From positions 124,001 to 188,000 of the forward strand of contig CAZHQG010000004.1 in the NCBI GenBank assembly GCA_964534275.1: 64,000 nt of DNA. Reading direction: 5' to 3'. Under the pieces are notes generated by a model, which saw only the letters and a list, made by a program, of their open reading frames with translations, searched no databases and was not told where the DNA came from. Position 1 is the stretch's first letter, and every line of letters begins with the position of its first letter. Positions 53,811 through 62,717 of the stretch are shown piece after piece. The translations under genes were made by a program, and so were the position numbers. The DNA comes from HRBIN30 sp964534275 (GTDB taxonomy: Bacteria > Desulfobacterota > Binatia > HRBIN30).

Positions 53811-56800
53811 TTAAAGTGTCTGGGCACCACGGGGGACTTGCGGAGAGGATGGAGGTCTCGGGGGATGGAGCTCCAGAGGACGGAGGCGGCATGCGCGTAC
53901 GTGGATGACTCCATCCACTTTCTGCAAGGGCCCCTCGGCTTCCAGAAGCGCTACGGTATGAATGAGCGTGCGGTAACGTTCGAACAACGCTGGGGTCAGC
54001 ACCACATTGGCTAACCCGGTTTCGTCTTCGAGGGTCAAAAAACAAAATCCCTTAGCGGTACCTGGCCGTTGGCGTACGATCACGTGTCCGGCGACTCGCA
54101 CCCATTGCTCGTGGGCACAGTGGGCGAGGGAGCGTGCGGGGAGGGTTCCGCGTGCGTTCAGATGTGGCCGCCAATGGGCCATCAAGTGTGGCCCCACGGT
54201 GACACCGCTTCCGCGATAGTCGGCGAGGGTTCGCTCCACCGGGTCCATATCTGCAAGCGGGCTTGGTTTCGGCTCGCTTGCAGCTTGAGCCGAGATGGCT
54301 GCACGGGCGAACAAAGGTCCTCGGGGTACGGCAGCGATCTGCCACAAAGCGCTTCGCCGGCTGTGGCCGAACGCTGCGAAGGCGCCGATTTCGGCCAGAG
54401 TTGCGAGTTCGTCTTCACGTAAAGCGGTGCGGTGCACGAAGTCTTCGAGTGAGTGGAACGGTTCTTTTGTGCGTTCTGACACGATGGCTTCTCCAGCTTC
54501 GGCTCGTAGGCCGCGAACGTACCGCAAGCCCAAGCGGAGGCAAAGGACGCTGCCATTGGTGTCTGGCATGCGCTCGAGAGTGCAGCGCCACGCAGAACGG
54601 GTGACATCGATGGGCAGCACGCGGACGCCGTGCCGCTGGGCATCCTTTACGATGGTTGCCGGGTGGTAAAACCCCATCGGCCAATTGTTCAGCAATGCAC
54701 AAGCAAACGCGGCGGGGTGGTGCGCTTTGAGGTACGCGGAAGCGTACGCCAGAAGAGCAAAACTTGCAGCATGCGACTCAGGAAACCCGTACAACGCGAA
54801 CGAGGTAATGCTGCGCACGATGTCATCGGCAGTTTTCCCGGTAATTCCCCGTGCTGCCATGCCTGAGCGCAGTTTCGCTTCGATCGCCCGCATGCGCTCG
54901 ATGGAACGTTTGAAGCCCATGGCGCGACGCAACTCTTCTGCTTCCCCACCGGAGAATCCTGCCACAGTCATGGCGATCCGCAACAGTTGCTCCTGGAACA
55001 GCGGCACTCCGAGGGTGCGTTTGAGAATGGGCTCGAGCGAGGGATGTGGGTAAGTGATGGGCTCACGGCCCGCGCGCCGGCGCAAGTACGGGTGCACCAT
55101 TTGCCCCACAATCGGCCCAGGCCGGATGAGGGCCACTTCGACCACCAAGTCGTAGAAACAGCGTGGTTGCAGTCGCGGCAAGGTGGCCATTTGCGCCCGA
55201 CTCTCTACCTGGAACACGCCAATGGTATCTGCGCGTTGGAGCTGGGTGTACGTGGCCGGATCATCCGGCGGTAGGTGCGCTAGGTCGAGTTCGATGCCCT
55301 CGTGTTGGCGCACCAAGGGGAGGGCCTCTTCGAGCACTGCCATCATGCCCAAACCGAGCAGATCCACTTTGATGATGCCGAGGTCGGCGCAGTCGTCTTT
55401 GTCCCACTGCACCACGACCCGTCCTGGCATGCGCGCCGGCTCCAGGGGCACGATGTCATCCAAACGCCCGGCCGCAATGATCATCCCGCCGGAGTGTTGG
55501 CCAAGGTGGCGCGGCAAGTGTTGGATCCGTTCGACCAGTTCTACGAGCAGACGCGTGCGCAGTGCTGTCGGGTCGAGCCCCGCGGCACGGAGCTGGAGGG
55601 CAAGGTCGTCCTTCGGATCGCGAAATTCGAACCGGTGGAGCAACTTGGCCAAGCGATCGACTTGTTCGGCAGGAAATCCCAGGGCTTTGCCAACTTCTCT
55701 CACGGCGCTGCGTACGCGGTAGGTGATGACATTGGCAGTCATGGCAGCGCCATGGGGGCCGTAGCGGCGATAGACATACTGCAGCACGCGTTCTCGCTGG
55801 TCGCCGCTAGGCAGGTCGATGTCGATATCTGGCCATTCTCCTCGTTCTTCGGAGAGAAAACGTTCGAACAACAAGTCCATTCCCACAGGGTCGACCGCAG
55901 TGATGCCTAACGCGTAACACACCGCACTGTTGGCGGCGGATCCTCGGCCTTGGGCAAGAATGCCGTTCTCGCGGCAAAAGCGAACGATGTCCCACACGAT
56001 GAGAAAGTATCCCGCCAGTTGGAGCTTCCCGATAATGGCCAACTCGTGCTCGAGCTGGCGCCGCACTGCCGGGGTGATCGTGCGGTAACGTTCCCGCGCC
56101 CCCTGATACACCAAAGCGCGCAAATGTTCGTGAGCGGTTTGCCCGGGAGGCAGAGGATAATCGGGGAAGCGATAGCCAAGGTTGGCTAAGGTGAACTCGC
56201 ATTGCTCGGCAATGGCACGAGTGTTGGCGATTGCACGGGGAAGATCGCGGAACCGCTGGACCATTTCTGCAGGTGGGCGCAGGTGGCGTGCGGCATTGCG
56301 CTCGAGCAACCATCCCGCAGCGTCGATGGTGGTGCGATGCCGAATGCACGTGAGCACGTCGAGCAGCGACTGCCCTTCGGGTGTGGCGTAGCGCACGTCG
56401 TTTGTGGCTACGACGGGCAATTGAAAGTGGGTGGCCGCATCGCACAAGACGCGGTTTTCCCACTCCTCCACCGGGTCGTCGTGGCGATGCAACTCGAGGT
56501 ACAACCGCCCGGGAAACAATCGGCACAGCGTTTCCAATGCGCCCGTTGCCAAATGCCCGGGAGCAGAAAACACGGCCTCGCGCGCGAGGCACAAGAGCCC
56601 ATCGGTCAATCCTTCGAGCTCCTTCCAAGTGAGCACCGCTTCGCCTTTGGCAAAGGCTAACTTGTTGCGGGTCAGCAGACGGCACAAATTGCGATAACCG
56701 GTGCGCGTGGCGACCAACACATACAGGCTTGTCGTGCCCTTGGGAGGAGGCTCGTTCGGGTTGCTCCAGGGCCGCAAGGTTAACGTGCAGCCCACCAGAG

Positions 56801-56981
56801 GCCGGATCCCTGCTTCGCGCGCAGCCCGATAGAAACGCGGGGCTCCGTACACGCCATCCGCGTCGCCGAGCGCCAAAGTGCTGTAACCCAAGGCGGCAGC
56901 CCGTGCGACGAGATCCTCTGGCAGTGAAGCAGCCGCCAAAAAGTGAAAAGCGGAGTGACAGTGCAGTTCTACGTAGTCCAT
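53811..56981 (-). CDS. dnaE2: error-prone DNA polymerase III alpha subunit DnaE2 (ImuC)
   Basis: 1056 residues. The start at 56981 gives the family's N-terminus (MDYVELHCHSAFHFL, PHP domain). Catalytic aspartates lie in EWPDIDIDLPSG; GRGSAANSAVCYALGIT and FLSEERGEWPDIDID are palm motifs. PLFQEQLLRIAMTVAGFSGGEAEELRRAM and GFPESHAASFALLAYASAYLKAHHP are typical of DnaE2. An OB domain lies near the C-terminus (RVAGHVIVRQRPGTAKGFCFLTLEDE). Performs translesion synthesis with ImuA and ImuB, whose genes precede it on the same strand (46-base gap to imuB). Confidence 0.95.
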   Translation of the reverse strand: MDYVELHCHSAFHFLAAASLPEDLVARAAALGYSTLALGDADGVYGAPRFYRAAREAGIRPLVGCTLTLRPWSNPNEPPPKGTTSLYVLVATRTGYRNLCRLLTRNKLAFAKGEAVLTWKELEGLTDGLLCLAREAVFSAPGHLATGALETLCRLFPGRLYLELHRHDDPVEEWENRVLCDAATHFQLPVVATNDVRYATPEGQSLLDVLTCIRHRTTIDAAGWLLERNAARHLRPPAEMVQRFRDLPRAIANTRAIAEQCEFTLANLGYRFPDYPLPPGQTAHEHLRALVYQGARERYRTITPAVRRQLEHELAIIGKLQLAGYFLIVWDIVRFCRENGILAQGRGSAANSAVCYALGITAVDPVGMDLLFERFLSEERGEWPDIDIDLPSGDQRERVLQYVYRRYGPHGAAMTANVITYRVRSAVREVGKALGFPAEQVDRLAKLLHRFEFRDPKDDLALQLRAAGLDPTALRTRLLVELVERIQHLPRHLGQHSGGMIIAAGRLDDIVPLEPARMPGRVVVQWDKDDCADLGIIKVDLLGLGMMAVLEEALPLVRQHEGIELDLAHLPPDDPATYTQLQRADTIGVFQVESRAQMATLPRLQPRCFYDLVVEVALIRPGPIVGQMVHPYLRRRAGREPITYPHPSLEPILKRTLGVPLFQEQLLRIAMTVAGFSGGEAEELRRAMGFKRSIERMRAIEAKLRSGMAARGITGKTADDIVRSITSFALYGFPESHAASFALLAYASAYLKAHHPAAFACALLNNWPMGFYHPATIVKDAQRHGVRVLPIDVTRSAWRCTLERMPDTNGSVLCLRLGLRYVRGLRAEAGEAIVSERTKEPFHSLEDFVHRTALREDELATLAEIGAFAAFGHSRRSALWQIAAVPRGPLFARAAISAQAASEPKPSPLADMDPVERTLADYRGSGVTVGPHLMAHWRPHLNARGTLPARSLAHCAHEQWVRVAGHVIVRQRPGTAKGFCFLTLEDETGLANVVLTPALFERYRTLIHTVALLEAEGPLQKVDGVIHVRACRLRPLELHPPRPPSSPQVPRGAQTL

Positions 56982-57027
56982 GAGAACGGTTGCGACGCTT
57001 TTCGTGCATCGGGGAAACGCTGGTGCA

Positions 57028-58515
57028 TTAGTCGTACACTCCGTCGACAAACCACTCTCCCGAGGTTGCCTCGCGAAAGAGCCGGTACAGCCCCCCATCG
57101 CTCAATTGCACATCGTAATAATCGCGTCGGTAGGGGACGGGGCACCACCATTCTGTGTGGACCCGCCACGGTCCTGCCCACGACACTACGCGCCCGCCGA
57201 GGCCAGCACCGCGAATGAAGTCCGGACGCTCGCGTTCGTAAAAGACTTCCACCGCCACTGGGGGGCGAAAGCGCCGCAATCCGAGCGGCGGGAGTGCGCT
57301 CGGGGGAGGGCTGCTAGGAGGCATCGTGGCTGCAGTGGACGAGCCGAAGGGGACCAGGTGCTCTGCATCGAGTCGGTGCGAATGCGGCACAGCAGGGGCG
57401 CCAACGCGCTCGTTGCCACACAGTGCGGCTAATTGGGCGAGAGTGGCTGCCAAGGCAGCAGGGGCGGGTCCGTTGGGCCGAAAAAGCTCGAGTTGGGCAG
57501 GGCGCAGCACTTCGGGAGTTGCACGGAGCCGGATTGCGTCCACAGGTGCTGAAGGAGGATGCTGCTCGAGCTGCAAGCGAAGCGCGGCCAACAAAGCTTT
57601 GGGTTCGTTGTTGGGGTAGGCGAGGGACGAGGTGCGTTCGTCCCAGCCAATTCCAGGAGAATGCCAAGAAAGCTGCAGTCCAGCGCACACACACCCGCGT
57701 GCTTCCAGACGAACCGTCAGGCGCTCGAGCATGGCCCGCAGCACAAAGGTCAACGGCTCCAAGTTGTCGATCGTGTAATCGAACTGCATGCTTTCTTCGA
57801 AAACGAGCGGACAGGGGCGCGGCTGCAAAGGGATCGGGTCCTCCCCTCGCGCGCGCCGCACGAGTGCAAGGCCTTCTGGACCAAGCCTCGTGGCGATTCC
57901 ATCGATGGGCAGGCGAGCGAGTTGGCCAATGGTGTGAATGCCCCAGCGTGTGAGTGTGGCGAGCAGTTCCGCAGACGGCCGGAGGGCAGCTACCGGAACC
58001 GAAGCGAGAAAGTCCGTTTCTTCCTCGGGAGCCAGCACGGTAACACCCTCGCTCCGCAATGCGGCCAACTGCGCAGCCGTCTTTGTGCGGGCAATGGCCA
58101 CACGAGCCGGGAGCCCCAAGCGCTCGCTCCGTGCAGCAAGTTTCGTGGCAAACTCCGCCTCCGATCCGTATTGCGAGCCGATCAAGCCGGCGAGACTCAG
58201 GTAGACCGTTCCCTCCTCGGCAGGTTCGATCGCGGGAGAAAACGATGCGGCTGTATCGATCAAGGCTGCCCGAGCGCTTTCGAGGACCGAATTGGCCAAG
58301 GGCCGTACATGCAGCTTACTGCACAGGCTTTGGGCTTGGCTCAAACGCATCCCGGGTGCCACTCCCCACCGCCACGCGGCGCGCGATGCGGCGAGCACCG
58401 GACTGCGCGGGTCGCTGCGCTGCACCACGACGACCGCTTCGTTCCGCAACTCTGGTTCTGCGCGCACCCATGCAGCCAAGGGAAATGCGGGCACGTACAA
58501 GCAAGCAATGCGCAT
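57028..58515 (-). CDS. imuB: ImuB, catalytically inactive Y-family polymerase-like mutasome protein
   Basis: 495 residues. Y-family fold with IACLYVPAFPLAAWVRAEPEL at the start, but the acidic catalytic residues are missing (VYLSLAG where active enzymes have D.SE), as usual for ImuB. A beta-clamp-binding motif QLELF is at residues 341-345. The C-terminal region (VAVEVFYERERPDFIRGAG, GPWRVHTEWW, YYDVQLSDGGLYRLFREATSGEWFVDGVYD) is the ImuA/DnaE2 interaction part. It bridges DnaE2 and the clamp. Confidence 0.93.
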   Translation of the reverse strand: MRIACLYVPAFPLAAWVRAEPELRNEAVVVVQRSDPRSPVLAASRAAWRWGVAPGMRLSQAQSLCSKLHVRPLANSVLESARAALIDTAASFSPAIEPAEEGTVYLSLAGLIGSQYGSEAEFATKLAARSERLGLPARVAIARTKTAAQLAALRSEGVTVLAPEEETDFLASVPVAALRPSAELLATLTRWGIHTIGQLARLPIDGIATRLGPEGLALVRRARGEDPIPLQPRPCPLVFEESMQFDYTIDNLEPLTFVLRAMLERLTVRLEARGCVCAGLQLSWHSPGIGWDERTSSLAYPNNEPKALLAALRLQLEQHPPSAPVDAIRLRATPEVLRPAQLELFRPNGPAPAALAATLAQLAALCGNERVGAPAVPHSHRLDAEHLVPFGSSTAATMPPSSPPPSALPPLGLRRFRPPVAVEVFYERERPDFIRGAGLGGRVVSWAGPWRVHTEWWCPVPYRRDYYDVQLSDGGLYRLFREATSGEWFVDGVYD

Positions 58516-58545
58516 CGGTTGTGCCTCCAGGCTGGTGTCGCTCCT

Positions 58546-59262
58546 TCACGCAGCGCACACAGAGCTGGAACCAGCAGTGCGCGGAACTTCCCAAAGTGCC
58601 CAGCGCCCCTCGGGACCGGTGCGGTTGCGTTCGATGGCAGCCTGTACGCACAGGCCCTGGAAGAACTTGCGTTTTCCGGCGCAAAGCCAGCGAACCTCCC
58701 GAGCCGACACGCGCACGCGCAACGCAGCAAAACTTCCCGCGACGCTGCAAGGAGCCAGCACTAACAGCACCGCCTGCGCGCGAGCGGCTGCTCGTTGCAA
58801 GCGTATCCAGGAGGCATGACTTGCCCTCCGAGGGCTGTGGTGGCCCCAATCCAGAACCACCAGCGGAAAGCCTTCTCCCAGAAGGACGATTTCCGCGCAG
58901 CGCAATGCCTCTTGCCAGCGTTGCGGACGAACCCACAACACTCGCGGCAACTCCACCCCGGCTGCGACCAACGACAGCGGGTGCAAAGCATCGGCAGCAT
59001 CGATCCACACTGCGGTTTCTCCGGCTCGGGTAACCGTTGCCAGCAACTGCAAGGCAAGGGTGGTTTTCCCGCTCGAGTGCTTCCCGTACAGCTCACTCAG
59101 TTGCCCTCGGGGCCACCCACCCCCCAGCAACCGGTCGAGTTCCGGAATTCCACACGAAACCCGCGCGACGGGTTCCTGTACGGCCCCGCGCCGGACCCCA
59201 GAGGTCCTTTGAAGAAGTGCTAATTGCGATTCTTCGCGGGCGAAACAGGGAAGTACCGACAT
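58546..59262 (-). CDS. imuA: ImuA, RecA-like mutasome protein
   Basis: About 238 residues from ATG 59262 (a longer frame to 59322 is possible). RecA/SulA-like fold: SCGIPELDRLLGGGWPRGQLSELYGKHSSGKTTLALQLL with an intact Walker A. VLDWGHHSPR is the strand after Walker B. RLQRAAARAQAVLLVLAP and VRVSAREVRW resemble ImuA of other bacteria. First gene of imuA-imuB-dnaE2, 30 bases before imuB. An 11-bp-period direct repeat lies just upstream. Confidence 0.88.
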   Translation of the reverse strand: MSVLPCFAREESQLALLQRTSGVRRGAVQEPVARVSCGIPELDRLLGGGWPRGQLSELYGKHSSGKTTLALQLLATVTRAGETAVWIDAADALHPLSLVAAGVELPRVLWVRPQRWQEALRCAEIVLLGEGFPLVVLDWGHHSPRRASHASWIRLQRAAARAQAVLLVLAPCSVAGSFAALRVRVSAREVRWLCAGKRKFFQGLCVQAAIERNRTGPEGRWALWEVPRTAGSSSVCAA

Positions 59263-59270
59263 GCCCCGCT

Positions 59271-59289
59271 TTTTCGCCAAATTTTCGCC
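59271..59289 (-). promoter_or_regulatory. 11-bp-period direct repeat before imuA, possible damage-response operator
   Basis: TTTTCGCC occurs twice (59271-59278 and 59282-59289) separated by AAA, so the copies lie on the same face of the helix. It is 9-27 bases upstream of the imuA start chosen here. Spacing of 11 bp recalls direct-repeat LexA boxes of some proteobacteria, but the sequence is not a known SOS box. If imuA starts at 59322 the repeat is coding. Confidence 0.3.
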
Positions 59290-59359
59290 TTTAGGCAAGA
59301 GGGAAGTAGGATCGCAGGGCAAACCGAATGCTGGGCGTGTGTGGCGGGTGCTCCGCGTG

Positions 59360-59436
59360 CGACCGTGTCGACAACGACACGACCATGGCGATGTAGGGGC
59401 GACCCGGTGAGTCGCCCGTAGCGCGTGGTGGCACAG
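59360..59436. repeat. REP-like palindromic element, copy 1
   Basis: 77 bp, nearly identical to 60032-60109. It has two hairpins: CGTGTCG/CGACACG and GGGCGACCC/GAGTCGCCC around GGT. Dispersed intergenic elements of this kind are common in GC-rich environmental genomes. Confidence 0.7.
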
Positions 59437-59477
59437 CGCAACTCCTCTGCGTGCCCACGTTCCCCATCACCCCTGTG

Positions 59478-59505
59478 GGAGCACGGTGGTGCCGTGCCCC
59501 CGAAC
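59478..59505. repeat. short palindromic repeat, copy 1
   Basis: 28 bp with hairpin GCACGG-TGGTG-CCGTGC followed by CCCCGAAC. It matches 59643-59670 at 27 of 28 positions; a partial third copy is at ~59597. Confidence 0.65.
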
Positions 59506-59642
59506 GGGGGTGCCGTGCATCTGGTGAGGCATCTCCAGGCTTGCATCACGTTGGGCACCGATGCGGAAACTGGTTGACCGGATCGTTCACTGTCGTTGGA
59601 GCACGGCGCCCTTGTTGCAAACCATCGTGCGCCATTTGTGTA

Positions 59643-59670
59643 GGAGCACGGCGGTGCCGTGCCCCCGAAC
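59643..59670. repeat. short palindromic repeat, copy 2
   Basis: Second copy of the 28-bp element at 59478, with one base changed in the loop (CGGTG). Confidence 0.65.
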
Positions 59671-60031
59671 CGCACTACCGTGCCCTTGTGATCTCCCTAG
59701 GATCACCAACCCGTAGGACCAGTCCTTGTTCCTCGTCCCGACAGGGCGAACTACAGGTGCTTGTTCCTACATCCGGTCGGGGGATGCGGTTCCGCGGCCA
59801 ACGCAACGAGGGCGAACACATCGTCCGCGATCACAAGTCGTTGGATGGGATCGCTCAGCACCAGGCACACCAAACGAGGCATCGGACTGCTTGGTGCCTA
59901 GGAACAATGCGCGAACACCCGCTGGCCGTCGCCCCGCAGCGGTACTGCCCTTGATCGAAGCGCGGCACGCGGGCGGGGATGATGCGCGACCTGCGCAAAC
60001 GCATTGCGATGGGTCGCGGACAACCCGCGCA

Positions 60032-60109
60032 CGACCGTGTCGACAAGCGACACGACCATGGCGATGTAGGGGCGACCCGGTGGGTCGCCCGTGGCGCGTG
60101 GTGGCACAG
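60032..60109. repeat. REP-like palindromic element, copy 2
   Basis: Second copy of the element at 59360-59436, here with a perfect GGGCGACCC-GGT-GGGTCGCCC hairpin (60070-60090). It directly abuts the decayed end of the CRISPR array. No gene is seen between imuA and the array. Confidence 0.7.
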
Positions 60110-60116
60110 GTGTCCC

Positions 60117-60343
60117 GGCCGCGATCACATCGCCACAGAAAACTCTCACTCCTCACTTCTCTCTTCTCACTGCTTCACTGGCGCCGCAGCACATCGCCGC
60201 GGAAAACTCTCGCTCCTCACTCCTCACTTCTCTCTTCTCACTGCTTCACTGGTGCCGCGATCACATCGCCGCGGAAAACTCTCACTCCTCACTCCTCTCT
60301 TCTCACTGCTTCACTGGGGCCGCAGCACATCGCTGCGGAAAAC
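60117..60343 (-). repeat. decayed CRISPR repeats with CT-rich spacers (leader-distal end)
   Basis: A 27-base remnant (60117-60143) and three mutated repeats: 60172-60207, 60243-60279 (37 bases, one inserted) and 60308-60343. Changes include TTCACTGG for TTCAATGG and CGCCGCGG for CGCTGCGG. Their spacers (60144-60171, 60208-60242, 60280-60307) are nearly the same low-complexity C/T-only sequence built of CTCACTCCT and TCTCTTCTCACT. Repeat decay marks the old, leader-distal end. Confidence 0.85.
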
Positions 60344-61244
60344 TTCTCCTAGGGGAGAAGTGAAGTTTCGGCTTCTCGGCTTCAATGGGGCCGCAGCACA
60401 TCGCTGCGGAAAACGCGTGTCCCAGACCCCCGCGCCGTCGAACGTTCCCTGCTTCAATGGGGCCGCAGCACATCGCTGCGGAAAACGTGTTCGGTGTTGG
60501 CAAGTAGTACGCGCTAAACGCGGCTTCAATGGGGCCGCAGCACATCGCTGCGGAAAACTCGATGCAGCGCGGAGACTTCGAAGAAACATGCGCTGCTTCA
60601 ATGGGGCCGCAGCACATCGCTGCGGAAAACGTTCAGCTTCGATGCGGGTAACGAGCGCCAGATCGTGCTTCAATGGGGCCGCAGCACATCGCTGCGGAAA
60701 ACGTGATCGAGGCGGAGGCCGAGCGACCGCAGCGGCCCCAGCTTCAATGGGGCCGCAGCACATCGCTGCGGAAAACCCGCCGCGTACGCCCCTTATCTTG
60801 CATTTCTGCATAGCTTCAATGGGGCCGCAGCACATCGCTGCGGAAAACCGCTCCGCGAGCTCGATGAGGAACACGCCGCCAAAAGCTTCAATGGGGCCGC
60901 AGCACATCGCTGCGGAAAACAGCGGCTAAAGCCGCTGCCGACCTTGCCCTTGTGGGGCTTCAATGGGGCCGCAGCACATCGCTGCGGAAAACAGTTGCAG
61001 GCTATTTACAACTATAGGCCCGCAACGGAAGCTTCAATGGGGCCGCAGCACATCGCTGCGGAAAACCATGACCAAAGCAAACAAAGAATTGATTGAATAT
61101 AGCTTCAATGGGGCCGCAGCACATCGCTGCGGAAAACTCGGTTCTGTTCCAGTGTTTGGGCAACTAGTTCCTTGCTTCAATGGGGCCGCAGCACATCGCT
61201 GCGGAAAACGTGGTGCTGGTGGCCCCGCAGTGCCACGCTCTAGT

Positions 61245-61344
61245 GCTTCAATGGGGCCGCAGCACGTCGCCGCGGAAAACTCTCACTCCTCACTCCTCTC
61301 TTCTCACTGCTTCACTGGGGCCGCAGCACATCGCTGCGGAAAAC
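61245..61344 (-). repeat. internal copy of the CT-rich spacer unit within the array
   Basis: Two variant repeats (61245-61280 with CACGTCGCCGCGG; 61309-61344 with TTCACTGG) flank a 28-base C/T-only spacer (61281-61308) identical to the one at 60280-60307. The following repeat is also identical to that at 60308-60343. About 75 bases have therefore been copied ~1,001 bp away inside the array. Confidence 0.9.
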
Positions 61345-62653
61345 AGGACGGTCGGCAAGCAGGACGGCATCCTGGTCGGGCTTCAATGGGGCCGCAGCAC
61401 ATCGCTGCGGAAAACGAGGAGGATATCATGACACGAAACATCCAACTATACGCTTCAATGGGGCCGCAGCACATCGCTGCGGAAAACGGCCTTCCACCAC
61501 GAAGGCCAAGGCCTTCCACCACGCTTCAATGGGGCCGCAGCACATCGCTGCGGAAAACCGGCTGCACGGGAAGGCTTGCCGATCGGCTTTACGGGCTTCA
61601 ATGGGGCCGCAGCACATCGCTGCGGAAAACTCATTCCGCTCTTGAACTTCGTAGCGCGCATTTTGGCTTCAATGGGGCCGCAGCACATCGCTGCGGAAAA
61701 CCGGGCCAGGCAAGCGCGGACTATCTCCGGGAGCTCGCTTCAATGGGGCCGCAGCACATCGCTGCGGAAAACGTTTGGATCTACGGCTTAGAAGTTTCAA
61801 CCAAAGAGAAGCTTCAATGGGGCCGCAGCACATCGCTGCGGAAAACTACGTCTATCGCCATTCTGACCTCCCTTCGGGGTGACGCTTCAATGGGGCCGCA
61901 GCACATCGCTGCGGAAAACGTCCTTAACTAGACGGCGGCGAATGTCGCCCTTAGGGCTTCAATGGGGCCGCAGCACATCGCTGCGGAAAACACCCAGCCG
62001 GCACCGATAGTCCCGAGTGTGGCCCAATGCTTCAATGGGGCCGCAGCACATCGCTGCGGAAAACTCTATTTTTTCAAGCAGCAACGGCACTTCAGATAAG
62101 CTTCAATGGGGCCGCAGCACATCGCTGCGGAAAACTCGAGGGATGGTAAATTGGTGTATCCAGTTGAGCACGCTTCAATGGGGCCGCAGCACATCGCTGC
62201 GGAAAACGCTAGACAAGAGAATCGCTTGGTTTACGGCTGGCACGCTTCAATGGGGCCGCAGCACATCGCTGCGGAAAACATATCCTGGGCATCGCACCGC
62301 CACACCTCCCAGCCGCTTCAATGGGGCCGCAGCACATCGCTGCGGAAAACTGAGCGGTTCCGTGGGCAATGTGCGGAACAGATTGCGCTTCAATGGGGCC
62401 GCAGCACATCGCTGCGGAAAACAGGACGCGCTGCGCGCTAGCGCCGAGCATTTTCTCGCTTCAATGGGGCCGCAGCACATCGCTGCGGAAAACGTTCAAC
62501 TGATCGCGGCCGACATGCGCGAGGCCGCGGCTTCAATGGGGCCGCAGCACATCGCTGCGGAAAACGTAGTGCCCGCGGTGCCGATCGTCTGGGCCCCAAG
62601 CTTCAATGGGGCCGCAGCACATCGCTGCGGAAAACCTCGCGTCGGCGGAGCCA

Positions 62654-62717
62654 CGGTTCCGCGTAGCCCAGCTTCAATGGGGCCGCGGTTCCGCGTAGCC
62701 CAGCTTCAATGGGGCCG
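62654..62717 (-). repeat. 32-bp tandem duplication across spacer and repeat
   Basis: The 32 bases at 62654-62685 (end of one spacer plus the first 15 bases of a repeat) are repeated exactly at 62686-62717. This leaves a truncated repeat at 62671-62685 and a 17-base pseudo-spacer. It looks like slippage or unequal recombination. Confidence 0.92.

Noticed and set aside
59263..59400. LexA box of the CTGT-N8-ACAG or GAAC-N4-GTTC kind before imuA
   Set aside because: Neither pattern is present; only the 11-bp-period direct repeat was found.
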